A stretch of DNA of 64,000 nucleotides from Vannielia litorea (GTDB taxonomy: Bacteria > Pseudomonadota > Alphaproteobacteria > Rhodobacterales > Rhodobacteraceae), in contig NZ_JAHVJR010000001.1 in assembly GCF_019801175.1 (NCBI RefSeq), positions 558,001 to 622,000 of the forward strand, written 5' to 3'. The position numbers and the translations under genes were made by a program. The notes below the pieces were generated by a model. The model was not told where the DNA came from and made no database searches. It saw only the letters and a list, made by a program, of their open reading frames with translations. The stretch's first letter is position 1. Every line of letters starts with the position of its first letter. Below are positions 43,261 through 51,295 of the stretch, piece after piece.

Positions 43261-43814
43261 TGGCCGGGAGCGAGAGCCATTACGTTTTGCCGCGGCCTGA
43301 GTTTGAAGTGGCGCCCAAGGTGCTGATCGTCGTTGCGCCTTACTACAAGGACATCGCCGACAACCTCGTTGCCGGCGCCGTAGCCGAGCTGGAGGCCTGC
43401 GGCGCCTTTCACGAGATCGCCGAAGTGCCCGGCGCGCTCGAGGTGCCCACCGCCATTCGCATCGCCCACCGGCAGAGCAACTTCGATGGCTTCGTGGCGC
43501 TTGGCTGCGTGATCCGTGGCGAGACGACCCATTACGAGACCGTCTGCAACGACAGCTCCCGCGCCATCACGCTGCTGGGGCTGGAAGGGGCCTGTATTGG
43601 CAATGGCATCCTGACGGTCGAAAACCGCAAACAGGCCGAGGTGCGGGCCGAGGTCGAGGGGCAGAACAAAGGGGGTGGGGCTGCTGCCGCCGCGCTGCAC
43701 CTGATCGCGCTGACCCGCCGCTTTGGCAAGCCGGAGCGGGGCGTGGGCTTCCGCTCGCCGCTTGAAAACGAAATCCTGCTGGCCGGTGACGGCGGAGGAC
43801 CCAAGACCGCATGA
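43260..43814 (+). CDS. ribH: 6,7-dimethyl-8-ribityllumazine synthase
   Basis: A 184-residue enzyme that condenses the pyrimidine intermediate with DHBP. Family blocks are VLIVVAPYYKDIADNLV, EVPGALEVPTAIRIA, GFVALGCVIRGETTHYETV (catalytic His) and the NGILTVENRKQAEVRA turn. A short C-terminal extension (LENEILLAGDGGGPKTA) is unremarkable. It starts one base into the ribB stop and overlaps nusB by ATGA, so the unit ribB-ribH-nusB is tightly coupled. Confidence 0.96.
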   Translation: MAGSESHYVLPRPEFEVAPKVLIVVAPYYKDIADNLVAGAVAELEACGAFHEIAEVPGALEVPTAIRIAHRQSNFDGFVALGCVIRGETTHYETVCNDSSRAITLLGLEGACIGNGILTVENRKQAEVRAEVEGQNKGGGAAAAALHLIALTRRFGKPERGVGFRSPLENEILLAGDGGGPKTA

Positions 43815-44269
43815 GCGACAAACGCACGAAAAAATCCGCCGCACGCCTCTACGCCGTGCAGGCGCTCTTTCAGATGGAAGCCTCCGGCCAAACCGCCGAG
43901 GCGGTGGAGACCGAGTTCGAGGATCACCGCTTCGGCACCGAGTATTTTGAGGGCGAAGAGATGGTGGAAGGCGACCCTTCGCTGTTCCGCAAGCTCGTCG
44001 GCGATGCGGTGAATCATCAGGCGAAGATCGACCAGATGACCGACCGGGCGCTGGTAGCCAAATGGCCGATCAACCGGATCGACCCGACCCTGCGCGCGCT
44101 GTTCCGCGCCGCCGGAGCCGAGCTGGTTGAAAGCGACACGCCGCCCAAGGTGGTGATCGTCGAGTTCGTGGATATCGCCAAGGCCTTCTTTCCCGAAGGC
44201 CGCGAGCCGAAGTTCGTGAACGCGGTGCTCGACCACATGGCCCGCGAGGCAAAGCCCGAGGAGTTCTGA
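43811..44269 (+). CDS. nusB: Transcription antitermination factor NusB
   Basis: A 152-residue all-helical protein that binds boxA RNA with ribosomal protein S10 and supports rRNA antitermination. Motifs: KKSAARLYAVQALFQMEASGQTA, RALFRAAGAELVES, and the C-terminal VNAVLDHMAREA. A small central expansion (EFEDHRFGTEYFEGEEMVEGD) is common in this group. It overlaps ribH by ATGA and closes the riboflavin operon, as in many alphaproteobacteria. Confidence 0.95.
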   Translation: MSDKRTKKSAARLYAVQALFQMEASGQTAEAVETEFEDHRFGTEYFEGEEMVEGDPSLFRKLVGDAVNHQAKIDQMTDRALVAKWPINRIDPTLRALFRAAGAELVESDTPPKVVIVEFVDIAKAFFPEGREPKFVNAVLDHMAREAKPEEF

Positions 44270-44366
44270 CGCGGACGGGCGAATTCTGGCCGGGCGGAAT
44301 TAACTGGCTGTTAGGCACAGTTGCGTTATCTTGAATGTGACGCGCGTCGCCCCGGAGGCCCTGCCA

Positions 44367-44708
44367 ATGCCCAAGCTCGTATCGCTCTATGTCCGCCATG
44401 TCCTGATCGGCTTTGCCCTCGCCGCGCTCTTCGTGGTAGGGCTGCTCTGGCTGAACGTGGGCAACCTCTGGCACCTCGTCACCCACACCTCCGCCGGGCC
44501 TTTGGCGGTGTTTCTGCTGTTCATGTTCAATGGCATCGTCTTTTCGGGCGTGCAGTTCGGCATCGCAATCATGCGCATGGCTGAGCCGGAAGATCGAGGC
44601 AGGGGCGGCGGCAAGCGAATGGCCGTGCAACCGCAAACCGTGGCGGTGCAGGTGCGCCCAGAGCCGCGAGAAGTCCCGCGTCAGCGCGGGTTCGACGATT
44701 TCAGCTAG
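44367..44708 (+). CDS. Small two-helix membrane protein
   Basis: A 113-residue protein. The ATG at 44367 is chosen because GGAGG lies eight bases in front; an upstream TTG frame adds 12 residues without support. Two transmembrane helices (VLIGFALAALFVVGLLWLNV and SAGPLAVFLLFMFNGIVFSGVQF) precede a basic, Gln/Arg-rich cytoplasmic tail (RGGGKRMAVQPQ). A near-match to a CtrA box (TTAA-N7-TTAG) lies upstream. Conserved in my recollection in Rhodobacterales but without a function. Confidence 0.65.
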   Translation: MPKLVSLYVRHVLIGFALAALFVVGLLWLNVGNLWHLVTHTSAGPLAVFLLFMFNGIVFSGVQFGIAIMRMAEPEDRGRGGGKRMAVQPQTVAVQVRPEPREVPRQRGFDDFS

Positions 44709-44711
44709 GCA

Positions 44712-45464
44712 CTAGCCTTCGGTGATCTCGGTCGCGATCGAGAACTCTTCCAACTCTTCCGGCAGCAGGATGTAAATCTCATCCGGCGGGGTCGAGAGCG
44801 CGTGTTCCATCACCCCCAGCCCGATGCCCATCTCGCCCAGGTAGCGGATCACCTCGGCCTGGCTGTGCTGGATGTCTTCCACTGCGAGAAAGGCGGGCAG
44901 CACGGTGCTCTGGCCATAGTAGCTTTGATGCACGCCCACCTTGGCCTCGGCATGCACCCGACGCTCGGGGCCGGCCATCAGCATGTAGGGGCAGGCGGAG
45001 AGGCAGACGGCGCCCGCGTCCATCGCGGTGTTGATCCCCTTCTCCCGGATCAACCGCCCGATTTGCAGCGCATCGCCCACCGAGCCGCCGGGGGAGTGGA
45101 GCCACAGCGTTTCGGGCAGGTCAGGCTGGCGCTCCAGCCATTCGGCAAATCGCGGCCCGTCGCCCTCCTTGATCGCGCCGACAATCCGCGTGCCGCCCTC
45201 GGGCCGGTCCTCGAAGAACAGCCGCTTGGGCATGTTCGCGGCGCCCTCCATTGGGATGCCGGGCATTGTCGGGCGGCGCACCTCATCGGGGTCGAACCGC
45301 CGGGTCTGGTCGCCGGGCGCCACTGGGTCGGAGACGGCAGGGGCGGAGGTGGGCCAGCGGATCTGCGGCGCGACAAGCGAGAAGTCCTGCCCCAGAAGCA
45401 CGACCGCGATGCCGATCTGCAGCCCGAATATCGCCTTGAGGCCGGTTTTTGCCGTGAACGCCAT
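44712..45464 (-). CDS. Membrane-anchored ClpP-fold protein
   Basis: A 250-residue protein with an N-terminal membrane anchor or uncleaved signal (TGLKAIFGLQIGIAVVLLGQDF) and a ClpP/crotonase-like domain outside the cytoplasm. Blocks: LWLHSPGGSVGDALQIGRLIRE, DAGAVCLSACPYMLMAGPERRV, GVHQSYYGQST. The Ser within LSACPYM and the His of VHQSYYG line up with the ClpP nucleophile and His; the Asp is less clear. It begins 11 bp downstream of the membrane partner gene (45475) on the same strand. Proteolytic activity is inferred. Confidence 0.75.
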   Translation of the reverse strand: MAFTAKTGLKAIFGLQIGIAVVLLGQDFSLVAPQIRWPTSAPAVSDPVAPGDQTRRFDPDEVRRPTMPGIPMEGAANMPKRLFFEDRPEGGTRIVGAIKEGDGPRFAEWLERQPDLPETLWLHSPGGSVGDALQIGRLIREKGINTAMDAGAVCLSACPYMLMAGPERRVHAEAKVGVHQSYYGQSTVLPAFLAVEDIQHSQAEVIRYLGEMGIGLGVMEHALSTPPDEIYILLPEELEEFSIATEITEG

Positions 45465-45474
45465 CGCCGAGCCC

Positions 45475-46800
45475 TCAGACAGACCGTGGGCCGGAGCCCT
45501 TGGCCGGTTTCTCCAGCGGCTCGACGTTTTCGGCGCGCGGCTCGTCTTCTTCGTCCTCCGTCTCGGGCGCATCGTCTCGCTCGTCCATCGCGTTCTCAAC
45601 GTCCCGCGCGGCAACGAGGGCGGCGCGCAGCTCTGCCATGGTGAGACGGTCGCCAAGGTCCACCGGGTCGCGGCCCGCGCGGATGGCGGCCTGCACCACC
45701 ATGAGGATCAGCACCAGCACCGCAGGCAGCAGGTCGATGGCGATGGCTCCGGCCCAGCTGGGCACGAAGTTCTCGGCGTAGAGGATCACCGCATCGGCGG
45801 CGGAGACGGGGGTATAGGCCACCTCGGCGGGCGGGGTCATGCCCATGACGCCCTCGGCCGCCAAACGCAGCGTTTCAGCGCGCTGGCCGAGCACGCCGAG
45901 CACCGATTCCAGCGTTGAGGCCTGGCCGATGCGATCTTCTTCGGTGCGGCCATCGAGCTGGGGCAGCACCACCGATTGTGACAGATCCTGTGCCGCGCGC
46001 TGCACCAGTGGCGCGACCGAAAGCTGGCGCAGCTCGGTGATGATCCCGGCCAGCCGCACGGCCTCTTCGGAGAATTCGACCGAGCGTGCCTCGACCGGCC
46101 CGGTCTCGACTGTCAGTGCCCGCATCCGGCTGAGGATTACGTTGCCCTGCGCAAATCGCTCTTCCACCAGCGGGGTCTGGCTGGCGATCTGGGCTTCCAG
46201 CCCGCTCAGCTCGTCGGCCTTCTGGTTCAGCACCCGAAACACCGCACCGCGACCGGCGAGGCCCGAGAGGTTGCCGGTGGCCTCCTGTTCGGAAAGGTCG
46301 GTAAAACTCTGGCGCACGCGGGCGACATCGCGCTCCAGCCCTTGGCCTGCGGTGGCGATCTGGTAACTGCGCTCCAGCGAGCCCTGATAATCCTGCACCG
46401 TCTTGGCGAGGTGCTGTTCCACCGCCGCCGCGCCCGCAAGCGCCGCCGCGTTAAGCCAGGACGACATGGCCACGATGGCCAGCGAACCAAGACCCATCGA
46501 GAGCAGCAGCCCGATCCGCGCCGAGGCGGTGCGCACCGCCGGGAGCAGCCGCATGAGGAAGGACCAGAACACGAAGATGCCGACCGAGACGGCGATGGAA
46601 TAGGCCACGGCAGCGAAGAAGGTCATCGCACCGTTGTTATCCAGCAGCGAAGAGACGCCGAGGTAGGTGTAGATGCCCGAGGCGGTGGCGAGAACGCCGA
46701 GCGCGGTCGGCGTGAAGCTGTCGAGCGCGCCGAGGTGGCCCTCAAGTTCCTTGGAATAGGCAAGGCCGCGGGCCTCGCTCCTGCTTATCTTCCGGCTCAT
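45475..46800 (-). CDS. Polytopic membrane protein with long coiled-coil loop
   Basis: A 441-residue protein. The start at 46800 (MSRKISRSEARG) is favoured by GGAGGGTGCG. Three transmembrane helices lie in the first 130 residues (LGVLATASGIYTYLGV; MTFFAAVAYSIAVSVGIFVFWSFLM; LGSLAIVAMSSWL). A long helical region follows (about 140-330; KTVQDYQGSLERSYQIATAGQGL in part, ADELSGLEAQIASQTP). A final helix (AIAIDLLPAVLVLILMVVQAAI) precedes an acidic cytoplasmic tail. No family recognised. It is transcribed just before the ClpP-fold gene, suggesting they work together at the membrane. Confidence 0.65.
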   Translation of the reverse strand: MSRKISRSEARGLAYSKELEGHLGALDSFTPTALGVLATASGIYTYLGVSSLLDNNGAMTFFAAVAYSIAVSVGIFVFWSFLMRLLPAVRTASARIGLLLSMGLGSLAIVAMSSWLNAAALAGAAAVEQHLAKTVQDYQGSLERSYQIATAGQGLERDVARVRQSFTDLSEQEATGNLSGLAGRGAVFRVLNQKADELSGLEAQIASQTPLVEERFAQGNVILSRMRALTVETGPVEARSVEFSEEAVRLAGIITELRQLSVAPLVQRAAQDLSQSVVLPQLDGRTEEDRIGQASTLESVLGVLGQRAETLRLAAEGVMGMTPPAEVAYTPVSAADAVILYAENFVPSWAGAIAIDLLPAVLVLILMVVQAAIRAGRDPVDLGDRLTMAELRAALVAARDVENAMDERDDAPETEDEEDEPRAENVEPLEKPAKGSGPRSV

Positions 46801-46879
46801 CGCACCCTCCACCGTGACCCGGGGAGTATAGGCACGCCGCGCCCGGGGGGAAGCGCGGGGCGCTTCACTTGGCCGTTAT

Positions 46880-47040
46880 GAGAAGAATGGGTGGCGGGGA
46901 CCGCAGCGACCGGCAAGGCGTTCGAATTCCCGGGGACCTGTAAATACAGGTGGGCGTCGGGTAACCGGACCAGGGCCCGGACAGAGCCAACTCCCATGGA
47001 ATTGCTTAAGGCCACTGGAATTGGGCCTCGACACGAGAAG
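46880..47040 (-). ncRNA. Candidate structured RNA (possibly 6S-like), gap 46801-47119
   Basis: This 300-bp gap has no credible gene but dense symmetry. It includes ACCTGTA-TT-TACAGGT (46946-46961), an inverted pair CCAATTCC / GGAGTTGG (about 46986-47024) and GTC...GAC stems around GGGTAACC. The order, read on the minus strand, recalls bacterial 6S RNA with a long interrupted stem, but I could not confirm its closing helix, and the orientation is uncertain. Length of about 160 nt fits a small RNA. Confidence 0.35.
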
Positions 47041-47119
47041 AGCAGATCCGCCACGAGCGGAGATAGGCCCGGGGCAGGGCGCTGGCAAGGGGGTGCGGTG
47101 AATTCGATGCGCACGGCCT

Positions 47120-47530
47120 TCAGCGGAAGGCGCGGCGCACCTTGCTCTTGACCGAGGAGCGCTTGATCCCGCGCGAGAGCGAGGGGCGCCCTTGGCGGAT
47201 GATCGCGCCATTGGGCGTGGTAGTGCCAATCGAGAGGCCACGGGACGGGCCGCCGCCATAGACCACGTAGTCACGCTGGAAGGGGAAGTAGCGATGCCCC
47301 TTCCACTTGGAGCCGCGAAAGCTCTCTTCGGGGTGCCGTGTGCGGTCGGAGGGGTGCAAAGTCCACACTTTCGGGCGGCCCGAGGCGGTGGCCTCAACTT
47401 CCGCCGGGGCTTCCTCGGAAAAGAGCCAGCTCCAGAACTTGTCGGCCAGACCGTCGTTGGCCGCATGCGCCGGAATGGCGATCGCGGCAGCGAGTGCGAT
47501 GAACATGGTTATGATAGAAATGCGCCCCAT
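47120..47530 (-). CDS. Small basic exported protein
   Basis: A 136-residue protein with a signal peptide (MGRISIITMFIALAAAIAIPAHA) and a mature part rich in Arg, Lys, Gly and aromatic residues (WKGHRYFPFQRDYVVYGGG; SRGIKRSSVKSKVRRAFR). The very basic C-terminus would suit binding to anionic polymers in the periplasm. No family recognised. It is followed on the minus strand by the 300-bp gap with the candidate RNA, and lies divergent from mmcB with a 203-bp gap between. Confidence 0.6.
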   Translation of the reverse strand: MGRISIITMFIALAAAIAIPAHAANDGLADKFWSWLFSEEAPAEVEATASGRPKVWTLHPSDRTRHPEESFRGSKWKGHRYFPFQRDYVVYGGGPSRGLSIGTTTPNGAIIRQGRPSLSRGIKRSSVKSKVRRAFR

Positions 47531-47733
47531 GTGTCGAAACTAGGGCAGCGGTGGCGGCCTGTCATCCCGATCACCGGGCGACTGTTTGCGATGCGTCAAC
47601 AATGGCGGCCTGCGGCGGCGATCAGTGCCCGGCTGCCGGGGTTTTGAGGCAAGATCGAGGCAAATTTTTGTTTTAAATTGTGAAGCTGCGCCGGGGGCTT
47701 GAAGGATGTTTCTGGTTTGTTCATGTTTGTGAC

Positions 47734-48198
47734 ATGGAGCTCTCACCAGAATCGCCCACGCCCGAGTTGCAACCCGGCCAGTTGCTCGCCCGAGGGGTGT
47801 GCCGCCACATGCTCAGCCACGGGTTCGTGACGGTTGAAGAACTGGTGCCCACGGGCGGATTGCGGGTGGACGTAATGGCGCTCGGGCCGAAGGGAGAGGT
47901 CTGGGTGATCGAGTGCAAGTCGAGCCGGGCCGACTACATGGCCGATCACAAGTGGCAGGGCTATCTGGAGTGGTGTGACCGCTTCTTCTGGGCGGTGGAT
48001 CAGGATTTTCCGACCGAGCTGCTGCCTGTGGAGACGGGCCTGATCATTGCGGACCCTTACGATGCAGAGATCATCCGCATGGGGCCGGAGACCAAGCTGG
48101 CCGCCGCCCGGCGCAAGGTGATGCTGCAAAAGTTCGCCCGCCACGCCGCGCTGCGGCTTCAGGCCCTGCGCGACCCACGCCCCTCGGGGCTGCTTTAA
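47734..48198 (+). CDS. mmcB: MmcB-family DNA repair protein (PD-(D/E)XK fold)
   Basis: A 154-residue protein of the MmcB family, linked in Caulobacter to survival of mitomycin C damage. The nuclease-type motif is RVDVMALGPKGEVWVIECKSS (Asp, then Glu-x-Lys), followed by SRADYMADHKWQGYLEWCDRFFWAV, which is the family signature. The ATG at 47734 is the only good start. No LexA box was seen in the 203-bp upstream gap. The stop overlaps that of the convergent DUF6324 gene in TTAA. Confidence 0.88.
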   Translation: MELSPESPTPELQPGQLLARGVCRHMLSHGFVTVEELVPTGGLRVDVMALGPKGEVWVIECKSSRADYMADHKWQGYLEWCDRFFWAVDQDFPTELLPVETGLIIADPYDAEIIRMGPETKLAAARRKVMLQKFARHAALRLQALRDPRPSGLL

Positions 48199-48401
48199 CG
48201 CTTCTTCTTGCCGCCCGCGACCATGGCCGCTGCGCGCTGGGCCGCGCTTTTCAGCTCTTCGGCGATCTCGAGGGCCTCTTCGGGGTCGAAGTCCATCGGG
48301 ATATCCACGCCGTCGCCCTGAATGTAGATCCGCACCATGCCCTGATCGGTCGGCCCGATCTGAAGGTTGGCGGCGAAGTCGCTCTCGCTGTTGATGCCCA
48401 T
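48195..48401 (-). CDS. DUF6324 small protein
   Basis: A 68-residue acidic/basic split protein: MGINSESDFAANLQIGPTDQ at the start, a central beta-like GMVRIYIQGDGVDIPMDF, then a helix EEALEIAEELKSAAQRAAAM and a Lys/Arg tail GGKKKR. I recognise this as a small conserved family of Rhodobacterales. It is convergent with mmcB, sharing stop-codon bases. Function unknown. Confidence 0.8.
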   Translation of the reverse strand: MGINSESDFAANLQIGPTDQGMVRIYIQGDGVDIPMDFDPEEALEIAEELKSAAQRAAAMVAGGKKKR

Positions 48402-48519
48402 GGGTGTCTCTCCGGCTGCGGTGGTCCGTCAGCTAGCCTGCACCTCGGGGTGAGGCAAGGGGGGATAATCCTTGACCCACGCAAGCAACTGCCGGAAATT
48501 CTGTGGCGGAGGGTCGGAT

Positions 48520-49419
48520 ATGGACGACATCGAACAGCTACGCGGCTTCTCGCGGTTCTACACCCAGCGCCTCGGACTGCTGGGGCAGAGCTACCTCGGC
48601 TCCGGGCTCGGGGTCACCGAGGTGCGGGTGCTCTGGGAACTGGCCAATGGCGAGCTGTCGACCGCCCGCGAAATCGCAGAATTGCTGGGGCTCGACGAGG
48701 GCTACCTCTCGCGCCTGCTCGCAGGCTTTGAGAAGAAGGGTTGGATTGCCCGCAAGCCCGACCCGCAGGATGCACGGCGCCGCACTCTGGAACTGACCGC
48801 CGAAGGGCAGGCGCTGGCCGCCAGCCATGACAAGGCCTCGCGCGCTGCCGTTGGCGCCTTTCTGGGCCGGATGGAGCCCGATGCCCGCGCCTTGCTGGGC
48901 GAGGGATTGGCCCGTGTGCGGCAGGCCTTTCAACCGGCGGAACATGTTGAATTGAAAGACCTCGCACCGGGGGACGCAGGATGGATCGTGGAGCGCCACG
49001 GTGCGCTCTATGCCCGCGACGAGGGCTATGATGCGACGTTCGAGGCGCTGGTGGCGGAGGTCATGGCCGAGTTCATCCGCACCCACGACCCGGCCCGTGA
49101 ACGCGGCTGGATCGCATGGGGCGACGGGCGAAGGCTCGGCTCTGTGTTTTGCGTCTCGCGCGGGGCGGAGACTGCTCAGTTGCGGCTGTTCGTTCTGGAG
49201 CCGGAGGCGCGCGGGTTGGGGCTGGGGCGCAAGCTGCTGGAAGCCTGCCTGAATTTTGCCCGCGACAAGGGCTACCGCGAACTGGTGCTCTGGACCCACG
49301 AGTCTCACGAGGCGGCCTGCCGTCTTTATGAACGTGCCGGCTTTGAAAAGCTGGGCAGCCGGCCGGAGCGTGAATTCGGGCAGGATACCGTGGTTGTTGA
49401 CTACAGGATTGACCTCTGA
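48520..49419 (+). CDS. MarR-type HTH fused to GNAT acetyltransferase
   Basis: A 299-residue two-domain protein. Residues 1-145 form a MarR winged helix (LGVTEVRVLWELANGELSTAREIAELLGLDEGYLSRLL in part; PDPQDARRRTLELTAEGQAL). Residues 150-299 form a GNAT domain with the acetyl-CoA loop LEPEARGLGLGRKLLEACL and the motif ELVLWTHESHEAACRLYERAGF. GGAGG sits eight bases before the ATG at 48520. Such fusions are thought to link sensing of a small molecule with its acetylation; ligand unknown. It lies just upstream of tRNA-His. Confidence 0.9.
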   Translation: MDDIEQLRGFSRFYTQRLGLLGQSYLGSGLGVTEVRVLWELANGELSTAREIAELLGLDEGYLSRLLAGFEKKGWIARKPDPQDARRRTLELTAEGQALAASHDKASRAAVGAFLGRMEPDARALLGEGLARVRQAFQPAEHVELKDLAPGDAGWIVERHGALYARDEGYDATFEALVAEVMAEFIRTHDPARERGWIAWGDGRRLGSVFCVSRGAETAQLRLFVLEPEARGLGLGRKLLEACLNFARDKGYRELVLWTHESHEAACRLYERAGFEKLGSRPEREFGQDTVVVDYRIDL

Positions 49420-49463
49420 GGCTCTTGCAATCGTGCGGGACGGGCGCTAAACGACCCCCGAGT

Positions 49464-49540
49464 GCCGCCTTAGCTCAGTTGGTTAGAGCGCCTGATTGTG
49501 GATCAGGAGGTCCCCCGTTCGAGCCGGGGAGGTGGTACCA
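49464..49540 (+). tRNA. tRNA-His (GTG anticodon), alphaproteobacterial type without encoded G-1
   Basis: A 77-nt cloverleaf with encoded CCA. Acceptor GCCGCCT pairs with AGGTGGT, including a G1:U72 wobble; D-arm GCTC-AGTTGGTTA-GAGC; anticodon stem CCTGA/TCAGG around TTGTGGA (anticodon GTG); T-arm CCCCG-TTCGAGC-CGGGG; discriminator A73. The base before position 1 is T, so no G-1 is encoded. A73 with G1:U72 is the known identity set of the divergent alphaproteobacterial HisRS/tRNA-His pair. Confidence 0.97.
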
Positions 49541-49654
49541 CTCCCTCAGACCCGTTGAAAATGCCCGCCGATCCGGCATTCCGCGCCCGTGTAAACTGGC
49601 GCTTTTGCTGCCCGCCGCCTAAGCTGGGCGCCGAGGCAGAAGCAGGAGAAAAAC

Positions 49655-49954
49655 ATGCTGAGAATCATGGTCTGCGCCCTTGTGGCAGGCACGCTTGCGG
49701 CGTGCGAAAGCGCGGGGCCGATCGCCGTTGGGCAGGCGCGTTACGAGGTATCGGGCGTGGAAGAGGGCGATATGCTGAAGCTCCGTGCGGGGCCGGGCAC
49801 CGGCTACACCATTAAGGCGGGGCTGCCCAATGGCACGGTGGTGCGGGTGAAGGAGTGCTCGCGCATCGGCGGCACGCGCTGGTGCGAGGTTGCGTTGGAC
49901 CGGACGCCGACGATGACGGGCTATGTCTCTCAGACCTATCTCACCCGGCTCTAG
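49655..49954 (+). CDS. Small lipoprotein with bacterial SH3 domain
   Basis: A 99-residue lipoprotein. The signal peptide MLRIMVCALVAGTLAAC ends in the lipobox LAAC. The remainder is one SH3b domain (LKLRAGPGTGYTIKAGLPNGTVVRV; RWCEVALDRTPTMTGYVSQTYLTRL). SH3b domains of this size tether proteins to cell wall peptides or other envelope partners. GCAGGAGAAAAAC provides the ribosome binding site. Likely an envelope protein of unknown partner. Confidence 0.85.
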   Translation: MLRIMVCALVAGTLAACESAGPIAVGQARYEVSGVEEGDMLKLRAGPGTGYTIKAGLPNGTVVRVKECSRIGGTRWCEVALDRTPTMTGYVSQTYLTRL

Positions 49955-49966
49955 CGCCGCACCCCT

Positions 49967-50263
49967 TCAGGGCGTGACCTCAATCTCCTGCCGTAGCGTG
50001 CCGTCTGCGGCGTAGATCAGGATGCGCCCGTCGGTGGTGACCACGGCGTGCCAGCCCGGTCCGGCGGTGTAGGCCTGCACCTCCGCGCCCGGGGGCAAGG
50101 CTATTTCTTCAGGAAAAGAGGGGCTTTGCGGGCCGGAGAGGCGGATGATAAGCAGGGCGGCGATTACGGCGATCCCTGCGATCATCGTGAGCGTCAGCCC
50201 TGTCACCAGCCGCTTGAGCCACTTCAGGTCCACCGGCAGTTCATTTTCATCCGGAGCCGCCAT
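49967..50263 (-). CDS. DUF6476 small membrane protein
   Basis: A 98-residue protein with a short cytoplasmic head (MAAPDENELPVDLKWLKRLV), one transmembrane helix (TGLTLTMIAGIAVIAALLIIRL) and a periplasmic domain with a small beta repeat (GPGWHAVVTTDGRILIYAADGTL). Its ATG at 50263 overlaps the ATG of rluD on the other strand in the tetranucleotide CATG, so each gene carries the other's upstream region inside its coding sequence. Family recognised by memory; function unknown. Confidence 0.8.
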   Translation of the reverse strand: MAAPDENELPVDLKWLKRLVTGLTLTMIAGIAVIAALLIIRLSGPQSPSFPEEIALPPGAEVQAYTAGPGWHAVVTTDGRILIYAADGTLRQEIEVTP

Positions 50264-51293
50264 GGCCGCCTCTCTCGTGACATTCACCCTCGGCCCCACG
50301 CCGCCGCCGCGCATTGATAAGGCGCTTTCGCGCGATGTGCCAGACGAGGCGAGCCTGAGCCGTTCACGCTTGGTGCGTCTGCTGGCCGAGGGCGCGGTGC
50401 GGGTGAACGGCGCAGTGGTGACCGACGCCAAGGCCAAGGTGGCGGAGGGCGACGAGGTGGAAATCGCCGTGCCCGAGGCCGCCGAGGTGGAGATGGTGGC
50501 CGAGGATATCCCGCTGGAGATCGCCTTCGAGGATGAGCACCTCGTGGTGGTCAACAAGCCTGCGGGCATGGTGGTGCACCCCGCGCCGGGCAGCCCGCGC
50601 GGCACGCTGGTGAATGCTTTGCTGCATCATTTTGGCGGCGAGCTTTCGGGCGTGGGCGGCGAGAAACGGCCGGGCATCGTGCACCGGATCGACAAGGATA
50701 CCAGTGGGTTGCTGGTGGTCGCCAAGTCCGACGCCGCGCATCACGGGCTGGCCGAACAGTTCGAGGCGCATACCGCGCGGCGGCATTACCTCGCGCTCTG
50801 CTACGGAATCCCTGATGGCTCGGAGCCACGGCTGCGCGGGATCAAGGGCACCCATTTCGAGCCGGACGGCACGCTGCGGATCACCACCCAGCTCGCCCGC
50901 CACAAGACCGACCGGCAGCGCCAGGCGGTGTGCTTCACAGGCGGACGCCACGCGGTGACGCGGGTGCAGGTTGTGGAGCGATTGCAGGAGGTTGCGGCTC
51001 TGGTGCAATGCCGGCTGGAAACCGGGCGCACGCATCAGATCCGGGCACATATGTCTCACATCGGGCACGGGTTGATCGGTGATCCGGTTTACGGTGGGCG
51101 GCGCAAGCTCTCGGAGCGTGCGGTGGGGGCCGAGGCGGCGGAGGCGGTGCGGGCGTTTTCACGGCAGGCGCTGCATGCGGCTTCGCTGGGTTTTGCCCAT
51201 CCGGTGGAAGGCACCGAGATGGATTTTGCCGCCCCCATGCCGGATGACATGGGGGCGCTTCTTGCGGCGCTCGGTGGCAGCTTTTCGGCCTGA
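50262..51293 (+). CDS. rluD: Pseudouridine synthase RluD-type
   Basis: A 343-residue RluA-family enzyme that modifies uridines in 23S rRNA helix 69 (RluD) in E. coli. An S4 domain (RIDKALSRDVPDEASLSRSRLVRLL in part) is followed by the catalytic domain with HRIDKDTSGLLVVAKS (catalytic Asp), RRHYLALCYG and LETGRTHQIRAHMSHIGHGLIGDPVYGG. The start is fixed by CATG shared with the divergent DUF6476 gene; no in-frame downstream ATG fits the family better. RluD versus RluC specificity is inferred. Confidence 0.88.
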   Translation: MAASLVTFTLGPTPPPRIDKALSRDVPDEASLSRSRLVRLLAEGAVRVNGAVVTDAKAKVAEGDEVEIAVPEAAEVEMVAEDIPLEIAFEDEHLVVVNKPAGMVVHPAPGSPRGTLVNALLHHFGGELSGVGGEKRPGIVHRIDKDTSGLLVVAKSDAAHHGLAEQFEAHTARRHYLALCYGIPDGSEPRLRGIKGTHFEPDGTLRITTQLARHKTDRQRQAVCFTGGRHAVTRVQVVERLQEVAALVQCRLETGRTHQIRAHMSHIGHGLIGDPVYGGRRKLSERAVGAEAAEAVRAFSRQALHAASLGFAHPVEGTEMDFAAPMPDDMGALLAALGGSFSA

Positions 51294-51295
51294 CA

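Noticed and set aside
44293..44310. CtrA box before the small membrane protein gene
   Set aside because: TTAA-N7-TTAG has one mismatch in an invariant position; kept only as a remark in the gene entry.
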